Source: Acanthaster planci
Lineage: Eukaryota; Echinodermata; Asteroidea; Valvatida; Acanthasteridae
DNA length: 64,000 nt
Assembly (NCBI RefSeq): GCF_001949145.1
Contig: NW_019091378.1
Location: forward strand, 257,846 to 321,845
Direction: 5' to 3'
This document shows, one piece after another, positions 11,801-24,000 of this stretch. The notes beneath the pieces were generated by a model. That model saw only the letters and a list, made by a program, of their open reading frames with translations. It made no database searches and was not told the DNA's origin. Position 1 is the stretch's first letter. Every line of letters starts with the position of its first letter. The translations under genes and the position numbers were made by a program.

Positions 11801-12406
11801 TCTAAATAGGCCTACATGTACATGTACATACATGTACTGAGTCCAGACTAACAAGTAGCCCTAAGGTTGATTTAGCGGCAGAACAAGAGACATTCCCATT
11901 AAATTGTAATGGGAAAGAGTTGCATTCCAGCCACCATCTTAGACCTCGTACAGATGGGGCATGACAGGAACACTCTTCAGTACATGTATCTTTAAAGAAA
12001 ACTTGACATTTCTTCACTCTTAAACAAGTACGTCCTCATCGGTTTACATTTATTGGTAGTTCCAAGTCGTATTAAACATGAAAAGGGGGGACCCTTTCCC
12101 TGTATAAGGCTATATCATTTCCATGGTAACTATACCAGTATACAGCATATATGTACACGTACGTGTCCTTATTGGCAATGATTGGTCATACTGGATATTT
12201 CTTTGATTTTGACCTTGCCCTGCAAATACATGTAACAATAAACGCATCCACCACCATGACCACTGTCCACGTCAAAGTCTTCATAATAATTAGTATTTCA
12301 GCACAAAATAAGGGTACTCACCTGTGCGGTTGAACACAGCGAAAATGGAAAACGTGGCAAAAACGGAGCAGAAGACAAGCCAGAATTTTCGCGTTCTTGG
12401 GCCCAT
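5707..12406 (-). CDS. MGAT4: MGAT4-like alpha-1,3-mannosyl-glycoprotein 4-beta-N-acetylglucosaminyltransferase, 5' part (3 exons)
   Basis: GnT-IV enzymes add a beta-1,4 GlcNAc branch to the alpha-1,3 mannose arm of N-glycans in the Golgi lumen. Three coding exons join in phase: 12406-12322, 11690-11493 and 5853-5707, all phase 1 at the junctions, giving 143 residues plus one base. Residues 1-28 are a basic start (MGPRTRK) then a hydrophobic signal anchor of about 18 residues. Residues 29-94 are a charged coiled-coil stem. Residues 95-143 contain HLPTILQYMPHL and then GKPASLQPAFQLSKG, which matches the start of the GT54 domain in vertebrate MGAT4A/B (their HLPHLL and SLQPAVQI stretches, recalled from memory). 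In-frame TGA lies five codons before the ATG. The catalytic exons were not found to the left, so the gene probably runs off the window. Introns are 631 and 5639 bp; the second carries the foldback element. Family assignment is inference from motif order and splice phase. Confidence 0.78.
6404..6694 (+). repeat. Tandem duplication of a 147-bp unit
   Basis: Copy 1 is 6404-6550 and copy 2 is 6551-6694. They share ACAAAATCAATTTCT, AAAATGTAAGTGTCA, TTTGCTAGGATC and TTTTTGAGGACAATAGGGAC with roughly 10% differences. One frame is open through copy 1 and another through copy 2, but no protein family was recognised. Confidence 0.8.
7748..7995. mobile_element. MITE-like element with about 55-bp terminal inverted repeats
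   Basis: The left end GGTAATTCCAGAAATTAGGG is matched by the reverse complement of the right end with one change (GGTAATTCCAGAAATTGGGG). The match resumes after a gap at GTGTCCCT and ACATCTGAC on both sides. The 248-bp element has an AT-rich centre and no ORF. The target duplication is not clear. Confidence 0.6.
9670..9678. repeat. 9-bp target-site duplication, left copy
   Basis: GATACAGAG immediately outside the left arm of the foldback element; the identical partner lies at 10354-10362. Confidence 0.65.
9679..10353. mobile_element. Foldback transposon with minisatellite arms, TU-like
   Basis: A 675-bp element flanked by a perfect 9-bp direct repeat GATACAGAG (9670-9678 and 10354-10362). 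The outer ends share AGGTCAACTC in inverted orientation. The left arm (to 9980) and right arm (from 10146) are inverted arrays of a 15-16 bp unit close to GACTCGCCCCCTGGCC. The innermost 28 bp are perfectly inverted (9953-9980 against 10146-10173). In the left arm a 94-bp higher-order unit repeats twice (marked by CTTACTATCCCGCCC at 9761 and 9855). The 165-bp centre is AT-rich and unique. Foldback elements with tandemly repeated outer arms are known as FB in Drosophila and TU in sea urchin. The family link is inference. Confidence 0.75.
10354..10362. repeat. 9-bp target-site duplication, right copy
   Basis: GATACAGAG immediately outside the right arm, identical to 9670-9678. Confidence 0.65.
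10656..10804 (+). repeat. Dispersed repeat, short copy
   Basis: Matches 45276-45474 in the same orientation: GGTATT-CC-AAA then AAGGTC-TTC-GG, a shared CCGCACT, AATGACCT, GGCATGCGCTG and CTCATTCT. This copy lacks about 50 bp present in the other. It overlaps a 60-codon ORF (from 10561) that is therefore unlikely to be a gene. Confidence 0.55.
11493..11690 (-). CDS. MGAT4: MGAT4-like coding exon 2 (coiled-coil stem)
   Basis: 198 nt, phase 1 in and out. Acceptor CATGACAG|ACAATG and donor AGCAA|GTAAGA are visible on the minus strand. The joined codon with exon 1 is GAC. The peptide is rich in E, K, R, Q and L in heptad-like spacing, as expected for the luminal stem. The open frame continues a few codons past the donor, into the intron, before a stop. 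Confidence 0.75.
11691..12321 (-). other. Intron 1 of the MGAT4-like gene (631 bp)
   Basis: GTGAGT to ATGACAG on the minus strand. It holds two TACATGTA clusters and no other recognised element. Confidence 0.65.
12322..12406 (-). CDS. MGAT4: MGAT4-like coding exon 1 (signal anchor)
   Basis: ATG at 12406-12404; 28 codons plus one base; donor CACAG|GTGAGT with the intron starting at 12321. It encodes a short basic cytosolic tail followed by a hydrophobic run (FWLVFCSVFATFSIFAVF), the layout of a type II Golgi membrane protein. Kozak context is weak at -3 (C) but has G at +4. The transcription start is not identified. Confidence 0.72.
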
Positions 12407-13147
12407 GGGTCCACCCGATCAGCGCTCTGCGGGTGCCAGAACCCTCAGCTCAAGCTTCGGCCACACGCACGGTACGATAGGCCAACCCTACATATGTGTA
12501 GGCCCTATGCTCCGGGCTCTCTAGCCGGCCGCTAAGGCTAACTCTGGGTGGCCTTTCCCGTTCCCCAAAACCAATTCACGGCGATGTTGGGCGAATCATA
12601 CCATCAAAATGTAAAACGATGTTACACCATGTTTGAATGGTGCCAGAAGACGACTGTAAGACGTAATACTGAAGCAATTTTCATGGTCGCCTGCCGGCAC
12701 ATCCGCATCTATATCGATCGCACGCATTAGTAATAGCAGGACTGTACAATACTGTCTGTGCACAGTGCCATCGTATCATAGCATACGCCAGTCCCGTGTA
12801 GCGAACATCCATTCTTGAGGGCGCTATAACGCGTGTATGATACCTTACCGAACTTGAAGAGTTGATCTCGAGTTGATCTCTTGGCGAGTGAGCGCTAACA
12901 ATTAAATGCAATCCTTATATTTTACCGATAAAAAATTTGACTCTCCGTAAAATAAAAACGATATGCACGGGTATAGAAATTACAGGAGAGTAAACCTGCA
13001 GATTTGCGGGGTAAATTTGAGAGATATTAAAGAATGGCCTCAACCTGACACCATGGAATTTCTTCGGGCTGCTAGACGATAAGGTGAAATGGAAACGTAT
13101 TGTCGAAAAATGCCGTGCTGCCTCCACGGCCCTCTTGTTGAAGGACA

Positions 13148-13183
13148 TGACGATGATGATGCTGATGATGATGATGATGATGT
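13148..13183 (+). repeat. (GAT)n microsatellite
   Basis: About twelve GAT units with single interruptions (GCT, CGAT). Confidence 0.85.
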
Positions 13184-13517
13184 TGGAATCAAAGATTCCA
13201 GCTGCGATCTTCGCTCAAGACTCATTCTAGAATGTAAACCCAGTCTGCAATGTTGTTATTTTCCTCAAATGATCATCTTCCCAGCGAACAATATTGGGAG
13301 TGCTCATTTGAATTTTTTTAGCTCATGATATACGAGGCGTGTCCCCCTCTGGGAGCGGGACACTATGGCATAGGTGCACCTGGTAGGTTTTGGTCTGGTT
13401 TGTACATGTCCAGTGGAAGGTTCTGGCACCATTTCCCCCTTTGCTCTTTGGACTCCCTGGATAACACACTGCAAGAGCTGTTTATAGAGCGAGCCTGCAA
13501 CATGAGTGTCTCAACTG

Positions 13518-13624
13518 TTGGAACCAAAATGGTGCATTGATTATGCGTCGGTACACGTGGACAATTGGTTCCCAGTAGCTGAGTGCAGTCCTGTACGCAC
13601 AATGAACGGCCATTTTGGTTCCAA
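13518..13624. repeat. Inverted repeat, 22-25 bp arms
   Basis: TTGGAACCAAAATGG with CATTG (13518-13539) pairs with CAATG and CCATTTTGGTTCCAA (13600-13624), with a 3-bp bulge and a 60-nt spacer. It could be the end of a small transposon. Confidence 0.6.
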
Positions 13625-16600
13625 AGCCTGAAGTTGACGCTTCTCTATTATACCTCTCTAGCTCTGCTGGTAACTATGGGATAAATTCAGCGCTCGCCGT
13701 CTAGTTTGAGTCCAAGCTGAGAAATCCAAACAACAGCGACACCAGTTTGCGTTTGTTAAACTGCACTATGGCCACAAGACTATAATGAGAGTCTACACTT
13801 CAGCGAAGGTAATTAAACAAATTGAGACGAAATTTGTGTGTACACATGCACTTGTGTTGAGCAACAACACTTCGCACACGTGTGATTGGATAGCGCCATC
13901 TACGGGTCAAAATTTGGCCTGGATTCAGAGCCTTGCATCCATTTCGTTATCCTCAATCGACAGACTGAGAGTCTGCCGCCCCCAATGTATCATCTCTGAA
14001 ATCCATAATGCTCACCATCCACCGTTGGTACGGCGTTCCATTTTTACATACACCAAATAAATTCGCATTCGTAGTCATGACAAACCCTCGTTTCACTGTA
14101 AGAGTAACGCCTTACAATCAGAGACCAAGGAAGTTATTTCTTGACAAGGCGGCAAAACAAACCAACGGAGCTAACGGACTTTGGCCGTGTAGCCGTATAT
14201 CGGGAGCAACGCGACTGTTCTTGGTTGCCAAGTGCCAGGCATGTCAGGAAAGCGCACACACGCCAAGAAATCACGAAAATCAAACACAGTTAATTTGGTC
14301 GGCTTTTACGAAATCGCTAGTACATACTGCCATTGACAAGCAGAGCTGCATTTCAAGTTCTCTCTGAATTTCAAAGATTTAGTAATTGAAACAATAACCT
14401 TATCACCCAGATCCACCTCAATAGGAATGTCCATTATAGTTTCATCCAAGAAAAAGAAAACACTAAGAAATGTTATTCTCAGTTCTACAGTCATTTTTTT
14501 GCTATCATCAATCAATGTGCCGTTTCCATGGTGAGTGTATTTGTTCTGAAAGAGACGATAAACGGAACACGTTTGCTTGCACACTTGTGTCACGTTATTT
14601 TGTAATTGACAAGGGGGTAATTCACTTTTGGTAGAAAAAAATGAAAATAAAAAACACATGTATTATTGCGCTCACACAAGAACCTCACACAGCAATCGCT
14701 ATGCACACACAGGTTATGATTTTACTGTCGATGAGCTTTCATCAAGTCAAAGCAGTTGAATGGACAGGCAGATTTTAACAGACTGCTCAGTGGCAAGCAA
14801 TATGATTGCCCTTTTATACTTATCGCCCGAAAATCCCGATTTCTAATATAAATTGAACATAAACGGGCCATGAAACAACAATGAAAATCAAAATTAAGTT
14901 TTTGGCATACTGGATTTGCTGGTAAGAAAGCATACAACACATACACCAAGTTAGTTAAGCGAGCAGAAAAAAAATCCTGCCCAATCACCCCTGTTCAGGA
15001 CTGCATAATTTGTCACTGTTTTTATACCGGTAGTCTTTGCTTTTTCCGGGGCAGTATCTACCTTGAGGCAAAACCGCCCCATTATCAGTTGAAAAGAGCC
15101 ACGTTGGTCGCGAGTGTACATTTTGTTGTTGGCGACACGACCGTAACGTGTGCATTTCATAATCGTTTGTGAACCGGCGAAGTAGAGTTCCTCACAGAGG
15201 AGCCTCCGCTGCTAGGAAAATTGCGCCCTCTCTTGGTCCAGCTCGGGGCTCATACTTCCGACCAAAATGGACGAAGTTGTCTGTCCCTGTATCACCTAAT
15301 GATCTCTATCGACCATAGAAGGTACTTTACTGGCTTAAAAGTCACCCGACAAAATGCTTTGAAACAATTTTTGTAAACAGAGCTGAATGAACTGCATCGA
15401 TTTCTGTAAGCATTACTACATTATTCCACGTCAAACCTTGCACTGAAGCCTTGCCATGTACGACTAAAAATAACTCCTTATTAATAAAAGGACAGAAGCA
15501 AAAACGACAAACAAAACCAAAGCGACAAAACAAACAGGAACTTCGACTAGCATGTTTTCATGTAGTAAGTTGTGTACATACAAACCGTTCAGAGGAAAAT
15601 CGCCGCACAGATTAATCAACCATTCATCATTTACGTGAGCGAACTACTCATAAATCTCTTCTTTTACGCGGCACTTTATTCAAATGCCATTCTGACTCTT
15701 GAGCAGTGATTGCTCCTCACCTCATTAGCCAGTCGCCCGTTGTATGATGCGCACGTCCGTCCGATTGTTTTTGCCCAGAGCGCTAGCAGTCCATTAGCCA
15801 GACATTGCATCCCGCCAAATCCCGCTCATCCTTATTATGTTAATTGGTGAGCGCGGAGGACCGTCGCCACAGCAACCGAGCGAAAGTATCTCCCGTTTAC
15901 AGTCAGAGAGATTTTTCTTTCTTTTTATATTCTTTCTACCCCCCCCCCAGGAGGGTCCCAGTCAGTTGCGCATCCTATCTGGCGCACGATGCCTTCGGTC
16001 TGACGGACCGCGTACTGTGATATCACGGACCGGCAAGTTGTCGTCATTCGTGGCTCGTGGAGGTTTCATATCAAAAGGCAATATTGAACACATGAAGCAT
16101 CCGAGCGGATTCTCTACAAGCACACAGAAAACTTGCAAAGTAGTTTTATGTCCATAGTATCATACTACAAACCTTGGCTTAACCAACAAGTACAACTCTC
16201 CTGTATACAGCAATTTTAAGTTCTCACTGCTATCCCGACGACGATGATTTGAGTAAACGGTTTGCAGATGGCCACAACCGGTATACTAAAAATTGTTCGG
16301 CACGATCTGACGCACGCGCACGACAGCCGACCGTATACAGGTAAGACATGCCCTTCTACATTTTGTTTGCCCTTAGAAATTTATTATTTCCAGTGGGAAA
16401 ATACATTCATGTCAGATGTTTTGTTTGCTGTGCAGGCTATTCTGATGACGAACGACAGCTTTGTCGACGGAACTATAATAATCCAAGGGAAGTTACCAGA
16501 ATGAAAATAGTATGAACAGGTTTCAACATTCACTCGTTTGTCTGCCTTTTTATTTGCTTTATAACGAAAGACAGCGACGATATTTTTTGAAACAAGCAGT

Positions 16601-19528
16601 TAAAGTGAGTATAAATAGTTGTCGTTCGACAAATCAAGTAAAATATTGACAAAGACGATAACGACTTGAACGGATGACGGACGTATCGAAATCCAACGCA
16701 AATGGTGACAAACAAAACTGGAGGGGCGCCATTTTTGTTACACAAACACAATCATCGAATTTTGTTCATTGGATATTTCGTATTCAAAACTATGTTGATT
16801 TTCGCAATACCTTTCCTTCTGTCTGCAAATCATCTTCTATAATGCTCGTCTATAGAAAACATGGCATGAAGATGAACTCATGCCGTCTTGTAATAAATAA
16901 TTACCGACTTCGTCATTATTAAAAACCAAATTGCTTTACTCATACACTGAAAATCAGACCTTGCCACGACGCACACATAACTGATGAGGGTGAATACAAT
17001 TTACAGACCTGTGGCCATTAGATAGCGGTTTCGAACATTATTCCCGAAATCTCCTCCTACAGCGGAGGACTCGACAGGGCCAGCCTACCAGGTTATTTTC
17101 TTCACATCCCCCATGGTTGAATCATAGCGTGACTATCCATTAGCGCTCATTAGCCATTGTTTGGACAGGTACGCGTGATTAATGGTAGCCTGTGCTGTAT
17201 TGACTCCAGTTTTACGCGGTCCGAGTCACCGAGTGGGCTGACTTCGCACCCAAGTGTGTTTTCTTTAGAATAATTACGAGCTTTAGTGTAAAATTGGGAA
17301 GCCGGCTAAAACGGACGGCTCGCATCTGACGTCACTTCTTAGGGCCACATGTATCTCTGAAATATAAGCACGAGTGGACATGTACATTACAACTAGAACC
17401 GCTATGTAAAGCGAGATTTGAGGCTACATAAGTGTCCAATCCCTAAACGCCGATATGTATCTATGTGCTATTTACACCCTGTGCATCAGCACCCAAAGCT
17501 TTTTAGTATGCAAGCAAGTTTGCAAACTGACGGCAAAAAAGTGTTTACGAAATTGGTAAACGCATTTCTGTAGTGTACATTTTTGTCGCTGGATTAACGG
17601 CAACGAACACCCTTGAACTCAAGGGCCAGATAAATTTTTCTCAGATCAGTATACGAAGACCTGTATTTTAAATGCCTAAAAGCAGTTAGCATCGGGGGTG
17701 CGAAGTGGGCTTTTAGTGAAAACCTATCATATTTGAAGGGAAAGTATTCAGAACGCGTTTAAGTAGATTGGGTACTCTCGCAATAGTTGTTAGTATCTTA
17801 CCCTGGTCCATCCAGGGATAGATCTTTTCACCAAACCGAGCACAACTGTAACTACTTGAAAGAGCTCCCCTAATTCCTTCAGCGACCCGTTAACAAATCA
17901 CTGGCAGGAAAAGACAAGCGCCACTACGCTTCAAGAAAGCCTCACAAATTTATGTGACAAACAATTTTTGAAAACCCTCATATACAGAAAGCCCTGAAGA
18001 TGAAAAACACTTAAGAGTCCGTTGGCGAACTGAGCTGTGACTAGAATAGAAGCCAGCCGTTTCCGTGGCAACATAATAAATTTAACCGTCTCGACCTTTG
18101 AGACGGTACATGGGATCTTAACTCAATTGGTTCTGGTCTACGCTGGGCGAGTCTTTGCAAATAAGAGAAATTATCTGTAGGAGCTAGATGCAGAGGAAAA
18201 TGCAGCAAAGGACGCCCAGGCCCGACTGCCATTCAGTGCTGGGAATTAATTTGCGCAAGAAATCAGAATGTCCAAACTTAACATTTCACACACAATATCA
18301 TGGGGCTGGGTTATTGAGAAGAAAAGCGGGAAGTTAAAGTCGGATCCTCGTTCAGATCAGCCTATGTGTTTGCTCCAAGAATGAGCAACACACCATGGTT
18401 TATGCACGGGGCTGATGAAATTCATGGGTTTCTAAAATGTACATTCACGAGCGCTGTGGCTCGAAAGCTTATCGTTAGAAGTGCATTTACATCGCGGATA
18501 TATTTTATCATAATAGGAGCTGCGGGGCGCTGTTTGGGTTTTGATGAACTCCGTGGTCTTTACTGCATATTTACCCACTTCACGTTCAGTTTTAGAGTTT
18601 GGAGGAAAACTTTGGAGTCGTATACCCCGGGAAACGCGGGAAGACAGTAGAGTATATATTGAAGCCCCTACCTTAAGGGTTTGGGCTTATAGGATTCGAA
18701 CCTGAGCGACAAAGGTAGAAGGAAAAGAAAAAAACACCTCTGCTCACAAAGTGATCTCCTTGCTATAGGCCTATCGTAGGAATTATGCGCGAACTGCATG
18801 AACATGTCTTGTACAGTTTCCGGATGTGTCCCACTGTACCAGGGGACATGCACACGTTTCTATCTTACCGCAGGCCAATTTAATTAAAGAGTTTGTTGGA
18901 TCAGAATAGGACTGGAAGGTGTGGTGCATCATCAAAGAAACAATGGCAAACGGGCACAAGGACACCTTGAATCAAAGAGGCAAACTTGCTGAATTATGAA
19001 TCCCCCGAGCACGCGACTTTCTCATTTTCAGAGGGGGAAATTCCGATCTGTCACCGGCTGAATCTAGCGACAAGACGATTAGACTGATGTAATTGCCTCC
19101 AACCGATCAGATTGACATTCCAATTCTGCTGGTGTTTTGTTTCTCCAGATTGTTCCACTTTTAGGAAGAAACTTCACACCCATCGAAACTGTCGCCGGAA
19201 AATATCTTAGCCGCTTTGTTTCATTGTTTTTCTTTGTTATTATTAAGGGGAAAATTAATCTCATAATAATTTTCCTGATCACTGCCTGCAAGAACGATCA
19301 TACGGTATATACAGACGGCATGAAGCTCACATCTGATTTTCACCCAAACTCAAGAATCAAATTTGGTGATGGGAGCCTTGACATTTTGTTGCAGAAAGCA
19401 CTCCGTGCATGATTCTCCCATTTGCAGCGCCAAACGGGAAATAATTCAATTTCACATATATCAGAAACAAAAAGCTAAAAGCAAATCACTCAAACCTCGC
19501 TGTTCAACTTACCTCAGTAATGGCCAAA

Positions 19529-19605
19529 AAGGAATCCTACTGCTCACAATCTGATGTCCGTTGATGCGTTTACGTTCCCTAAATAAAACGCGACACAAAA
19601 TGCCT
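19529..19605 (+). repeat. 77-bp direct repeat, left copy
   Basis: Aligns without gaps to 20246-20322 with about seven mismatches (shared GGAATCCTACTGCTCACAAT and AACGC-ACACAAAATGCC). The copies are 717 bp apart. Confidence 0.75.
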
Positions 19606-20245
19606 CGATCACAACAGGTACTCGCACGGTCTGACATGGCAAACATCTAACTAAAATAACGATTATTCCCCCAATGAAGTGGACAAAGACTATGTTTTCA
19701 CATTTATTTACATGTATATGAGTAGATATCACAATTAAGTACCTGGTGGCTGCAGCAACAGAACATCTGCCAGGCAGGCAAGTCTTAAAAGTGCATGTGA
19801 AAACTGTTTAGCAAAGAACCATATATTTTCCTAAACTCATTTGCTGGCATCAGAGTGTTAACATGTCTAGATGCTACACATGTTAAGAGTAGTGATCGTT
19901 AGCGCTTAGCAACTGAGCACTGACGTTATAGGAACTTCACATTAAATGTTAAGCATCTAAACATGACAACGAAGTGATAGCATAATTGTTTTTACATGCT
20001 AGACATAGTTTTTAGAGTACATTTAATATTTTGAGTCCAGCTATACGTTAACTTTTCACTCAAGTCTACACCCAAATATAAACAGCTTTATCGATATGCA
20101 TTAAGGGCAAATTACAAATTCCCAGCATTGTGTACTCACCTGTATATGAACTTAATTTTTTTTACTTTTTTTTGCAGTCCTAAACAGGCCTTCTCGGATT
20201 TGTTTTCAGAATAGGCCATGTAAGAACATTAGAATATTTTATTTT

Positions 20246-20322
20246 AAGGAATCCTACTGCTCACAATCTGAAGTCCGTTGATGCGTTTGTGTTCCTTAAA
20301 TAAAACGCAACACAAAATGCCT
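20246..20322 (+). repeat. 77-bp direct repeat, right copy
   Basis: Partner of 19529-19605. The pair could be the terminal repeats of a small LTR-like (TRIM) element or a local duplication; clear TG...CA ends were not seen. Confidence 0.75.
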
Positions 20323-20966
20323 TCAATGGCTAAAGTGTGCTTAGCCATCATCTGCTTGTGAACAAATGTACAAAATAAAAATAAAATGCAAATGAAAAAT
20401 AACTTAGTAACCCATTTTCATTCATTTTTTTTCCGGCACGAATACCATACCGGTACACTCTAGATGGCCTCTGTGCATCCCGTGCGCATGTAGCAACAAG
20501 ATGGCGACGCATGATGAGAAAAAAGATAAAAGAATGTGCTTCTCGGCAAAATTGAGTCCTGCGGGGATTTAAATTTCGCTCACCCACTTCAATTCAGAAA
20601 GGAGATACTGATTTCCCAGCGTGCGCAGCCATTTTGCAGAACAGGATGATTGCTGCAATGCAGTACAGTACGGTAGATAATATTTCTTTTGTCATTCGTT
20701 ACAGTTACAATTGGGCTTGTAGCTTGAAAAAAAAATGAAATAAAACTGGGACATTATTTCACAATTTAAGACAACTGTAAATGAGAAAATGGGAGCTTTT
20801 TTGAAAATTGTGTTTTCTTTTTCAAATGGGAACTCTTTGAGTTCTTTGGAGGTGGCATATTCATCACGGAGAAAAAATCGGCGACCTGGAAAAATGTTTT
20901 TAAAAATGCCAAGGGGTGCGGAAGATTTTGTTCAAAAAACAATAAAATCTCAAGTCAAGTCATAAG

Positions 20967-21030
20967 TAATAATAACGACAACCACAACGACAATGATAAC
21001 GACAAACACAACGACAATAATAATAATCAA
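20967..21030 (+). repeat. Imperfect AAC/AAT trinucleotide repeat
   Basis: A stretch of AATAATAACGACAACCACAA type, interrupted (AAC)n and (AAT)n. Confidence 0.7.
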
Positions 21031-24000
21031 TGAAAAATATATGGTCGTGCATCACCATTGCCAGACAATTTTTTGCGATGGACTGTATAGGATGATGGAT
21101 CTTTAATTAAGGTAATTTTGAATACAAAAGCCATTTACAAAGGAACGATAGATGGCGATTTCTTGCTTAAGCCCTGTACACTACCTCCGTTTCGGTTCCC
21201 TCAAAAATGACTTAATTGGACGTGCATCGACAGGTATACAATAAGCTGCGCTTGCAATTCTTACAGCCTGATAAACCAACGGCTCGCCAGCTCATGTCTC
21301 TGGCACGCATTATTCATTTCAAATTCAACGAAAAACCGATTGGAAGCCTTTGCCGAGACAAGGTCGAAGGACAGCTTGCTGTGTGCAGTAAAGCCTTGAA
21401 ATTGCAATCCCGTCGCATTAGATTCTACGCAAATCCAATCGCATTGCCAGCCTCTTTCAGGGAAAAAAAAGATTAAGAGAGCAAACGCCAAGAGCAAGTC
21501 ATTTAGAGCCTTGATAGGCAAAGTTAATGGGGTTTGGCGAAAGGGATCGCTGTCGACTTTTCACCGTGAGTGAACAAAAAAAAAAAAGACAAAAAAGTGT
21601 CCCTGTTTACTTCACGTTCCTGGATCGGTTTTACAGTGAGGAATAAACATAAAAATGGCATGTGGTTATTTAATTCAGACCAAGTCATTAAAGAATTCCC
21701 AAACTGGAGTTCCTCAAAAAATCGAGGTCATTAAACCATATCAAGATATCAGAACACATCAAGACGCTTCTTCGAAAACATCAACGCATATCGCACACAA
21801 AGTGTCACTGAGAATAATTAATGTTTCAAAGACGAGTGCCACGTATAAAGGCCGAAATAAACGCGTATAAAGGCCGAAATAAACAATTTTCAGACAGAGA
21901 AACATCGCTAATAGTATTGATTCCTTTCCCAATGTACCCCTCCATAGACAATTGAACAATCCCGATATAAGAAGATACTTCAGCAGGGTGTGTGAATACA
22001 TAAGGTGATCTTTCAAATTAAGAGATCTTACCACACACAATACAAGTCTACATGTATTTTAACATGTTACTACCATTAACTTGGAGTACAAAGGGCTACT
22101 GGTCCATAATAATGATAAAAAACACTACAATATGACATATCTTTCACCACATATTGAGCAGTAAAAGAGTCGTTTGATGACAGCTTCCGTGGTTCATTAT
22201 CCACAAATCATAGTATACCATCAGTACAACCAAACTGGCATATCGTTCCCCTGCTGCATGGTGGCATACCAGGGTGAGTTAACCATGGCTCAAGTATACC
22301 AATACATCGCTTAATTAGCCACGAGACGGATGGTGTACTCCAGGAAAGGGAAGCCGTGTACTGGGAGCCATCAGGTAAATCGAATTAAGAGCAGCATTGA
22401 GGCTCTTGCAACCAGCTGATCCTTCCCCTCCCCAATCACAGCGCCTCTGAACCTTATGGATACTGAAGGTCAGATTTAGTTCTGCTAAGTTGATTGTGTC
22501 TATTTCGAAAATGAAGTTTTCAATGTAGTAACGTGAGTAGGATGGGCCTTCGCCACCATTAAAAATAAAGAGAGAAAAAAGTACAATTTCAATTAACACT
22601 GTACAACCTACACAGATGGGTGGACACGAGGCTCACAGAAAATGCGTTCATGGAAAGGCGTCTTGATACTTTGCTGTTTAAAGTAGGCGTAGTTGTGTGA
22701 ATAGCACTTTTCTCAGTAGATATTGATCTTACGACAAAGACAGAAAGAGCAAAACATCCTTGAAATTTGAAACACTGGAGTCAAATTTTTTGTAATGAAA
22801 TTACCCTCTGCAAGAAAAGAAAACTGCACGATGGACGTATTAGTGCGAGGGGACGAAGGAACCGTTCCCCTTTATGCATTTTGGAAATGACGGGAATGAG
22901 GTCGTGTTTGCAAACGGCCATCAATTCGATCATGGATTGAACACAGGAGTCACGTAGGGCCCACTCGATACCGGAGCACAACGATATATTTTTTTGTTCC
23001 CTCCGATGCAATGCCAAGCTTCCCCGGGCTCAGCTCAATATGCGAGCAATGAGTCGTCATGTGTATCAGCCCGGCTACTTCCTGCTTGAAAATCGCGGAT
23101 AGCGTTACCTTCGATACAAGCTTTTTTTAAGCCTGATGTGCAATTCATCGACAGGATTTTCTCAATAGCGAATACTTAAATACCATTTTCGTTTTTTTTT
23201 CTCGAAGAAGAACTTGACATTCTCAATTTTCCCCACCACAACAGTATCCTAAAACAAATATCAGAACCACTGTGATATGCATGGCTGCTTTTCGCGCAGC
23301 AATGAAATTCTACATCTGCTCGTCCAATTCGTCGACAAAGGAAGCCGAATGCGTCGAACAACTTTGCGCACGAGTGATGTCTTTTCAGACACTTTCCATT
23401 ATTGATTAAAACACGCATAACATTATGATTACCAGCGATCTTTGTTAGAAGGCGATATCTGTAAATTGTATATTAATCATGAATGATATTCGTTTGCGTA
23501 TTTACCTTGCAGGCTACCAGTCATTTGGGCTGGGAGTGAACGGCGCTCGATGTCAGGTTACACATCATGAAAACATTCGTAGTACTCAAGACAGTACTAA
23601 GGGTAAGGATAGATGTGGCAAAAGCAGACTGGCGTATGCGACAGGTGCTGTCAGATTATTTTGGTTTCTAATTTGTCAGGTATAAATTTAAAAAAAAATA
23701 ATCACTTGCCCAGAAGCTTTTAAGCTCATTAAATTATGACTTCGAAGTGTAGGCCTTAATAGCATATTTCCAGATTTACCATTGACAGGTACTTAAATCA
23801 GCGGTGAAATTGGAGGAAAATGAAATATCAAAGAAATAATCACCAGAGGTTTAAGAGCCCCACAGTAGCACAAAGCGTAAGGTATACGTAAATTTGTGTT
23901 TGCCTTACATGTAACAGCAACCTTTAAGATACCCATTTCTTGTGCAAATTATCGACTTTTATTCGTAAAAACATAATAAACACAGGATTTTCCAGATTCT

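Noticed and set aside
14008-14367. 119-codon plus ORF
   Set aside because: No domain, unusual composition, no flanking splice signals; likely chance.
16268-16341. ATG followed by 24 codons and a GTAAGA donor
   Set aside because: One good donor only; no partner exon in phase, and no family recognised.
18660-18760. GGTTCGAATCC on the minus strand, tRNA T-loop-like
   Set aside because: The stem bases around it do not pair and no D-arm or acceptor stem could be laid out.
21216-21476. 86-codon plus ORF
   Set aside because: Mixed composition and no recognised motif; overlapped by an equally long minus ORF.
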